Part shown: positions 57,294 to 64,000 of the stretch, piece by piece
Layout: the number at the start of each line of letters is the position of its first letter
Position numbering within the stretch: position 1 is the stretch's first letter
Assembly (NCBI GenBank): GCA_964059195.1
Contig: CAXKWD010000007.1
Location: 57,537,163 to 57,601,162, forward strand
Direction of reading: 5' to 3'
DNA length: 64,000 nucleotides
Source of the DNA: Ectobius pallidus
Taxonomy: Eukaryota > Arthropoda > Insecta > Blattodea > Ectobiidae
The notes under the pieces: model-generated
The model's database searches: none
What the model was told of the DNA's origin: nothing
What the model saw: only the letters and a program-made list of their open reading frames with translations
Made by a program: the position numbers and the translations under genes

Positions 57294-57907
57294 TAATTTT
57301 GTCTAACTTAAGCACTGAAATTACAATTTTCTCGCGACTTATTTCACCTCTTAGAACACTCGCACAATGTCTCTAAGTTAAGCATAGAAATTACTATTTT
57401 CTCGCGGCTTATTCCATATCTGACAACTCTCGCATGACTTTATAACCTTGTTAAGTAATTGACTGTGTAGAGATAATATTATGTAAAGTTAAGTAATATT
57501 GAAAGAAGGAAAGAAATGATGCCATAAGTAGTCTCTTCAGATACCTGCTTTCTTGAAGAGCGCTCGAGTATGAAGCCGGACAATAGATTGAATAAAGGGA
57601 AGGGTACGGTAACATAAACATTATATTCCTCAGTCATAGGACTGAGTGCAGAGTTAGTTTATCTTAAAATTGTGATTATTTCCGTGTAGCACGTTGTAAC
57701 GTGCTTCAAGGGCAAAACACCCAAGGCCGTACAAAATACAACTAATGTTTATAGGTGGTAGCATATAGTGAATAGGAAGCAGGGGTTTCCACATCAAATA
57801 TAAATATTATAATTTCAGCAAAGCCAGTTTATTACAAATTTCCAAGTTCCCATATAAGGGGAGGCTCTTCAAACAGTGTGCTTATAAAGTAGAAATAGAA
57901 AAATACA
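57294..57907. other. host flank with local repeat
   Basis: ATTTTCTCGCGACTTATTTCA (57327-57347) and a variant at 57395-57415 match the left flank at 36076-36096. The Polinton sits inside or beside this older local repeat. No gene seen. Confidence 0.7.
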
Positions 57908-58042
57908 CATCCTGTGAAGCAGGCTTACAGAAGTCAATTAAGTTTGGCAAGCATCCCTGTGAAGCAGGCTTACAGAAGTCAGTTAAGTTTGGCAAGCATC
58001 CTGTGAAGAAGGATTACAGAAGTCAGTTAAGTTTGGCAAGCA
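57908..58042. repeat. tandem repeat, three copies of about 45 bp
   Basis: The unit is CCTGTGAAGCAGGCTTACAG followed by AAGTCAGTTAAGTTTGGCAAG; copies begin near 57911, 57954 and 57999. Confidence 0.95.
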
Positions 58043-61000
58043 TCCCTTCAAAAAAAAAGTATAACGGAGTAAATATGACAGCAACTGAAAAATACAGAAA
58101 ACAGGTGGGTAAAACAAAACGAAAGCTAAATTAAATAAACTAAAACACACCAGCAAAAAACAACTAAAAGAACATACCTGCAGAAATTAATAGAGTTGAA
58201 AATCAAAGCAAATTACATGGTGTAGGAAACCCACCGCAAAGGCTTTCACCAACCCTCACAGGCAAGGCCTCCAGCTCCGCGGTATCCTGGAGCTTCACAA
58301 TGCAAGACGGCGATGTCACCTCATCACTTGCATGTAGACAGGGAAGCCTTTCCTCACCCGGAGATCGGAAGACTTCCTCGTACCAAGATCCAAAGTCAAC
58401 TCACTACTGTTCCGCGCTCGGAACAAGAAAACTCCCCCCCGGGAAACGCCCCCTCAGTTAGTACCAGCTACTGCATAAAGAGAGCGTTTAGCGGGCAAAG
58501 AGAACAGAAAAACAAAACCAAAGGCCAGAAGGACTAAATAGAAAACGCACCCGGAAAACAGCAGAAGGGAGACAAAACACGGCAAAATGTGTACGTAACA
58601 TAAGAGGAAACATGATATAAACAATAACCTAAATTTAGAAGAAAATAACCTAACGTGAGTAAAAGCAATATAAATATATTAGAGAAAACACAGTGCCGGC
58701 AATAAGCGGCACATCCTCTCCGGCCCAGGAGAAAAAATAAATTGCATTTTTTTTTTCAGCAAAATATTGTCTTTGCAAAAATTCGTCCATTAGAGAAAAT
58801 AGGCCTGCCATAACGAGCATTAATGTCTTCACCAAAATGAAAATTAATAGGGTCCACCTCTCAAAAAATTCAGAATTGATACATATGAGTAACCAGAGTC
58901 TTAAATTTGCCTAGCCATAACAACTGCACAGAAACACCATGTAGTCTATTACATCGTGTAGAGAAAACGTAGACATGTAGTAATAACCAGTAGTTTGTAT
59001 TGTGGTATTAATCCAGTAGTTGGTGACGGAGTAATCTTCTGTTGTAGTAGTTGTCGATGAAGACTGGTGAGTAGAATTTGATTGGTAGAGTTGAGCAGCA
59101 GATGAGAAGATTTCAGCAGTAGTTTTGATATATGGCTGGGCTATTTCTGGTTTCAGAAGAAGCAGCGCTAGGCGTCCCCAGCGTGCCAACACAACAGCAG
59201 AGTAGAGGGTGGGCCAAAACAGAATGGCGACAAGCTCGGCAGGAACATACTAATTGGGCCATTGAGGAGGGCCACGCACCAATGCACAGAACAATCTGAA
59301 AATACAAACTTATATGAAAACCAGGTACGTACACATTTTAAGAACTGACAAAATAATCCCTGAAGGGGAAAAAGCTATTTAAGCACAAAATTGAAAATTA
59401 ATATTGGCTTTTGAAAATAGATCATTAATTATAACATGTTTTATCTCTCTTCTTTTTAAAAAAAAAATGTTTCTAGAAAAGTCTATTATTGCAGACTGAA
59501 CACCCTAAAATCTAAAATACATGTTTAGAAAGTCTCTTAGAAAATAAATCCCTGAAGGGGTAATAATAAGTAATGTTACATTCTTACAGTGGAACCAGCC
59601 AGTAAATGTAACTACTCGATTTCCTTTCCTTTTTTTTATATATATATATTTTTTTTTTCCTTTAAATTTCCACAAGATTTCAAAGAATGAAAGTTTTATG
59701 ACTATTAAATTGTTTAAGTGTTCGATGGTTCCATTACCATACCATTACATAGAAAATAATTTGGAAATAAGCCCAAATTAGGTTTTTTAAGAGACAATCA
59801 ATTAACAACTTCAGCAATGGAAGTAGATTTAGAATAAGTTAATATAAAATTGCTTTGAATAGAATAAATGAGTAATTTTGTATATACAAATATAATAAAT
59901 TAATTTAATAAATAGTTTAATAAATAATTTAATTAATAATTTAAATTCATCAATATTATTTGTATTAACAAATAATTTAAATAGAAAACTTCTTTCCATG
60001 TAAGGTTTTATAGATTGAGTCATATTGAGTTTTTTTTTATCCCATGATTTGTAGATTTTTTTTATTAGTGTGGAAATTTAATGTTAAACATGAAACATAA
60101 AAATGAAAATGCAGTTGAAAGAGAGAAAATGATATAGCAAAATGAAAATGAAATGTATGGTGATAATGAAAGGACGATAGGGAAGATGTAAATGTAGTAA
60201 ATGGTGTAAATGATGTAAATGATGTAAAAGAACAAAGGAATAAATGAATGTACTAGTACAATAGTAGGATGAAAGAAATGAAAAATATGAAAAATGGAGC
60301 GTATTCGTCGGGCAGGAGCTAAAGAGGTAAATATATGAGAAAGGAAGTAGGGCCAGCTTCTTCAAATCTGCTACGACGCCGTCCGCACCTCGGCGGAGCA
60401 GGGAACCGCCTCTTAGGCAGAGCCTTCTAGAAGTCGAGCACACACTCTTTCAGTCTTTCTCGGGCCGTACGGGGGTCTGTAAAATAAAGAAACCAAAACC
60501 TCGTGGTTCAATACCCCGGCAACGGAAACCATTGTCCACGCCCCGCTGAAAAGGAATTCCCGGTAACTCCTCAGCCATCCGAGGACAAAGAAGGAAAAAG
60601 CAACCTCCTCCATGGAATTAGCAGACATACCTGGAAGCCGCGAATCGAAACCAGGCACGTCCTCCCATGAAGGAGTAAAAAAAACACCCGTCAAAACAAC
60701 GGTCAAAAGGCACCGCCAACGAACGCAATAGAAAATTGAAAGAACAATGAAAGACCAGTTTATATAAACTGATAATCAAAAGATCCATTTGAAAATACAA
60801 CATACTTTAGATTTCAACACTGGCATTAGTTTAATGCTACTTAAATTAGTTGAAATAAATTTCAAAACCAGTGAAACCTTAAATTCAATTATTTTGAGTT
60901 GACTATACTTAACCAGATTCTCAAATCTTTTAGTTTTTTTTTTTTGAGTCATCATTTCCTTTTTTTTTCAGCACAAGTAGTAATTAGCCGCAAAAAACGA

Positions 61001-63338
61001 ACCAGAGAAGGTTCAAAAGCAAACTTTGAATGCGAGAAGATTTTTTTTTTATTTTATTTTTTTTTTTTTTTTTTGAAAGCCAGGTCGGACAATGCTTTGC
61101 GTTAGATAGAGGTTATGGATACTAGATATTAGTACACTATCATCAATAGAACACAATAATAATAATAAAAATGTAATAATCCACTAAGTAGGCCTATATA
61201 CAAAAAATAAAAATAAAGTTATTTTGAAAATGATAAATCATATCATAGAAAAGAAACTAAACAAAAAATTAATATGATATTAATTTTATAATTTGTATTT
61301 ACAGAAAGAAAACAAAACAGCAGGTATGCAGAAACAAAAAAACAAACAAAACAGAGAGATGCAGCCAAACAAAACAAACTAAGAGACGACATCAGCGCAG
61401 AGCCACACTAGAAAGGGGAAACCGGCGCTAGCAAAGAACATCAGAAGAAAAATATGTATAATAATGAAAATGGTGTAACGAACTTTAGAAATAAATGTAG
61501 CTATATGTCAAAAAGGAAAACCAACGAAAGGCTATATATTTATACTCAACAACAAACACAAAACATGAATATGCAAATGAAAAAAATACTAAGAATATAA
61601 TAATAGCAATATCTATATATTTATATATTTTATAAATGAACACCCTTAAAAACGGGACACAAAAGAACATTTTAATCAAGTTTCGCTTATTCATGTTTTA
61701 GTGGAAACAGAGGGTCTAGATAGGAGGAAGAGAGAAAGATAAGGGAAAGAAGAAATAAAGCAAAGAAAGAAGAAGAGAAACCCCTACTTGATGCAAAATA
61801 TATATATATATTTTTTTTTTTAACCCAGAAAATTTTATACTGGTTGAGAAATGACCAAAAACCCCTTTTTTTTAAATATATACCCAAATGTAGAGCAAAG
61901 CGAATTTAGAATTTAGAATGTTGAAATATTCGCTAAACAAGATACTTGTCTGGCAACATTTTTGATCCTTCATTTAGTAGGCCTACGTCGTGATCTGACA
62001 GCTGGCACAATGATGATTTGATTTTAAACAATGCGTGTAAGAATATAGTTATTATTTATAAAATCTGATACATTTTATTCATGGAATACTCTTAATAAAT
62101 CCCAATCGGGATTATGAGTTTCATGAGATAAATTCGATCCTGCTTTTCCGCCGCGAATCTATTGATGTTTATCGTAATTATTATTCTCCTAATCAGATTA
62201 TTCAGAATATTCCATTCATGCGATGCGGACTTGAAATTGACTAATAATCTTTAGCAATGCCTCGGATATCGACCAATGACTGTTGTTTATCTTATAAGTT
62301 AATATGCTTGCAAGGGTCGGAAAGATGTAATTTTATCTGATAAACTTCAGCTCGTTACTGGATACTTCAAGGCATTAATATGCAGTGATTAATATGTCAC
62401 ATGTCGTATGATTGCCTATGAAAAATATGCATTGTAGGAATGAAACGTCGTGATTCAACGTTGTCGTCCTATGGCGTCCTATCGCTGACGATCTCCGAAG
62501 ATGGTTCAGTGTTGTGACACGTGACAGTGGGCTTTCATCACAGTACACAGTAGTCTTGGTATATGGTGACACACATTAAATAAATTAACTTCTAGTCTCA
62601 TCCCTATGCCTCACTTTTGTGCTAATAGAATCGAACGCCTATGATTTTTTTTTCCGTTAATGATATTTAATTTTATGAGGAAGAATCCAAGCTCCTCTAC
62701 CGTTCATATTTCAATGCAGTATATGGTTGTTTATAAACACCTTTTAAATAATTAATTGAAATTTTTTTAAAATAAAAATTCTAGCTTTTTAGCGTCTATG
62801 CAAATCGTGTGGAAAATTTAAACAAAATTGTTAGAGTTTTTTTATATAAAATCGTGAAGAATGAAAGTCTGTTCTAGCCTCGCCCAAAGATGAAAGACTT
62901 AAAAGCCTGAGTTTGTACAAACGATAGCTGGCTTATAACTACAGTTCAAAGTATAAGGATACCGTATAAAAGTAAGAAAAAGTCGTCAATCTCCCCAGAA
63001 GATATCTAATCCAAATACGTTTTATTTATACACGATGTTTAGTTCTCAAGCCACACAGACACGTTCCTGAAAATATTATTGGACAGAGGAGGATTCAAAA
63101 CAGGTATTTATGTTAAAAACATTGATTTCGAACATTTATTACCTTTGGTACGGGTAGAGGAAGTGAAACTGGTGCTTTGTTATTAATGGAGCTGTTAGCA
63201 GAAGAGGAGTAGATATGAAACCCGCCAGACACTGTCATTGTAGCAGCTTGCTGTGGTAACCGCGCGCCATCATGAAGCCGAAGGACGACACGCTCTATAT
63301 TCAAGTGCAACGGTCTCAACAAGGAGCTGGACACCTTC
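58043..63338. other. intergenic, no gene identified
   Basis: AT-rich with GC-rich islets near 58220-58460, 59150-59290 and 60340-60720. Poly(A)/poly(T) tracts at 59630-59670 and 60930-61080. None of the open frames on either strand has a recognisable domain. The GC-rich patches may be remnants of a retroelement, but no ends were found. Confidence 0.4.
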
Positions 63339-63440
63339 ATGGGTAGTCTGATCCCCTCAGCATGGATGTGGGATAAGCGAGAAAAATGCTGCTTGCAGCA
63401 TGAGCCAGCATCATTTTGAGTGGACCAGACTACCCATGCA
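63339..63440. repeat. stem-forming inverted repeat
   Basis: CATGGGTAGTCTG (63339-63351) pairs with CAGACTACCCATG (63427-63439), perfectly over 13 bp around a loop of about 75 bases. It lies in a moderately GC-rich patch (63180-63540) that could contain an exon, but none can be shown. Confidence 0.6.
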
Positions 63441-63747
63441 ACAGGGGAAGTGAATCAAGGCTAGTAAATAACTTGTTCTGCTTCGTGCTTGCTTGCAAGA
63501 CTCGGGAGTTCTCTGGCGCCTCCTCCTTTGACACCACTCGTGGCGGGCAATACAAAATTACATAAATGCATTTATAGTAAAAACCAACATTCGTGATATG
63601 GGATATAAACTTTAAAAATACGTATTGTAAAGGAAAAATACTGGTGAAGTGCTACTTCACCTACTTCCCCTGAATAGCCGCCACTGCGTGCCCACGCTTT
63701 AGTTTCGTGAGTGCCGGGTAATTCAAGTGCATCTTGTTTGTTGTAGA

Positions 63748-64000
63748 ATGGATAACTTCACGTGTGAAATTTGTAGTAAGGTATTTAGTAAAAGGGGAAA
63801 TTTAAATTTCCATGTAACTGCTAACCATTCTGATGTGAAATATGAGTGCGATAGTTGTGAATTTTTCACAACCAGAAAATATGATTTGAAACGCCACATT
63901 GAATTAAAGCATGGGGGTGCAAAATCTTTTTTCAAAATGTGTAAAGTGTTCTCTTTGTAATGAAACTCGGCCTACGAAAGGTGGTATCGTGCATCATTAC
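63748..64000 (+). pseudogene. C2H2 zinc-finger ORF cut by the window edge
   Basis: Starts MDNFTCEICSKVFSKRG. Two C2H2 fingers are complete (CEICSKVFSKRGNLNFHV…NH and CDSCEFFTTRKYDLKRHIEL-KH). At a T6 tract (about 63929-63934) coding moves to another frame, where CVKCSLCNETR begins a further Cys-pair, and the window ends. An acceptor-like TTTGTTGTAG directly precedes the ATG. Finger spacing and style resemble exon 1 of the Polinton polymerase above; it could equally be an unrelated host zinc-finger gene. Confidence 0.5.

Noticed and set aside
63640..63687. hAT-like right end (…ATAGCCGCCACTG)
   Set aside because: No matching left end or target duplication could be found in the window.
1..64000. 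CRISPR arrays, bacterial operons, ribosome binding sites
   Set aside because: Tandem repeats here lack the repeat-spacer pattern, and intron and promoter structure are metazoan.

Overview
The window looks like a stretch of a large, AT-rich animal genome, most likely an insect: coding DNA is sparse, introns and splice sites have the metazoan form, and nearly everything recognisable is transposon-derived (PIF/Harbinger, hAT, Kolobok-like, CACTA-like, several non-LTR retrotransposons, tRNA-derived SINEs). The palindromic word TAGGCCTA is scattered through it far above chance. A cockroach- or termite-like genome is possible, but this is a guess. No tRNA or rRNA genes were seen.

Positions 1-36108 are host sequence with nested transposons. 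The clearest are a Harbinger element (2628-6235, TAA target duplication) holding two smaller elements with their own 3-bp duplications; a CACTA-like element (12160-15780) with a six-copy 171-bp tandem repeat interrupted by an hAT-type element (13207-14555, 8-bp duplication); a Kolobok-like element (16691-18146, TTAA) carrying a THAP-domain ORF; two dead reverse transcriptase copies; and a foldback element (19433-20512). The only good candidate for a host gene is a GC-rich 5' exon at 10107-10550 with a canonical donor and an X-box-like palindrome upstream.

Positions 36115-57287 are one Maverick/Polinton (virus-like giant transposon), 21,173 bp, with about 400-bp terminal inverted repeats beginning AG and an exact 6-bp target duplication (GTTACG). 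Its gene order is: BIR-domain membrane protein (+), a small possibly nucleic-acid-binding protein (+), an acidic protein (+), an unknown 163-aa protein (-), major capsid protein (-), a tiny basic protein (-), penton-like minor capsid protein (-), adenain-type protease (-), phospholipase-like/pVI-like capsid protein (-), a divergent double-TATA promoter, packaging ATPase (+), fibre-like protein (+), an unknown conserved protein (+), integrase with chromodomain (+), and protein-primed DNA polymerase B (-). The polymerase gene has two small introns and an N-terminal exon with three C2H2 zinc fingers. Together this is a virion-forming, self-replicating, self-integrating gene set, now decayed: at least nine in-frame stops, several frame breaks at homopolymer tracts, a 454-bp insertion in the polymerase, and a 5.6-kb R1-like non-LTR retrotransposon with a 12-bp target duplication in the unknown gene just upstream of integrase. 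The BIR and ATPase frames remain open.

Positions 57294-64000 return to AT-rich host sequence with a small tandem repeat and, at the right edge, a frame-broken C2H2 zinc-finger ORF resembling the first exon of the Polinton polymerase; it may be the edge of a second element.
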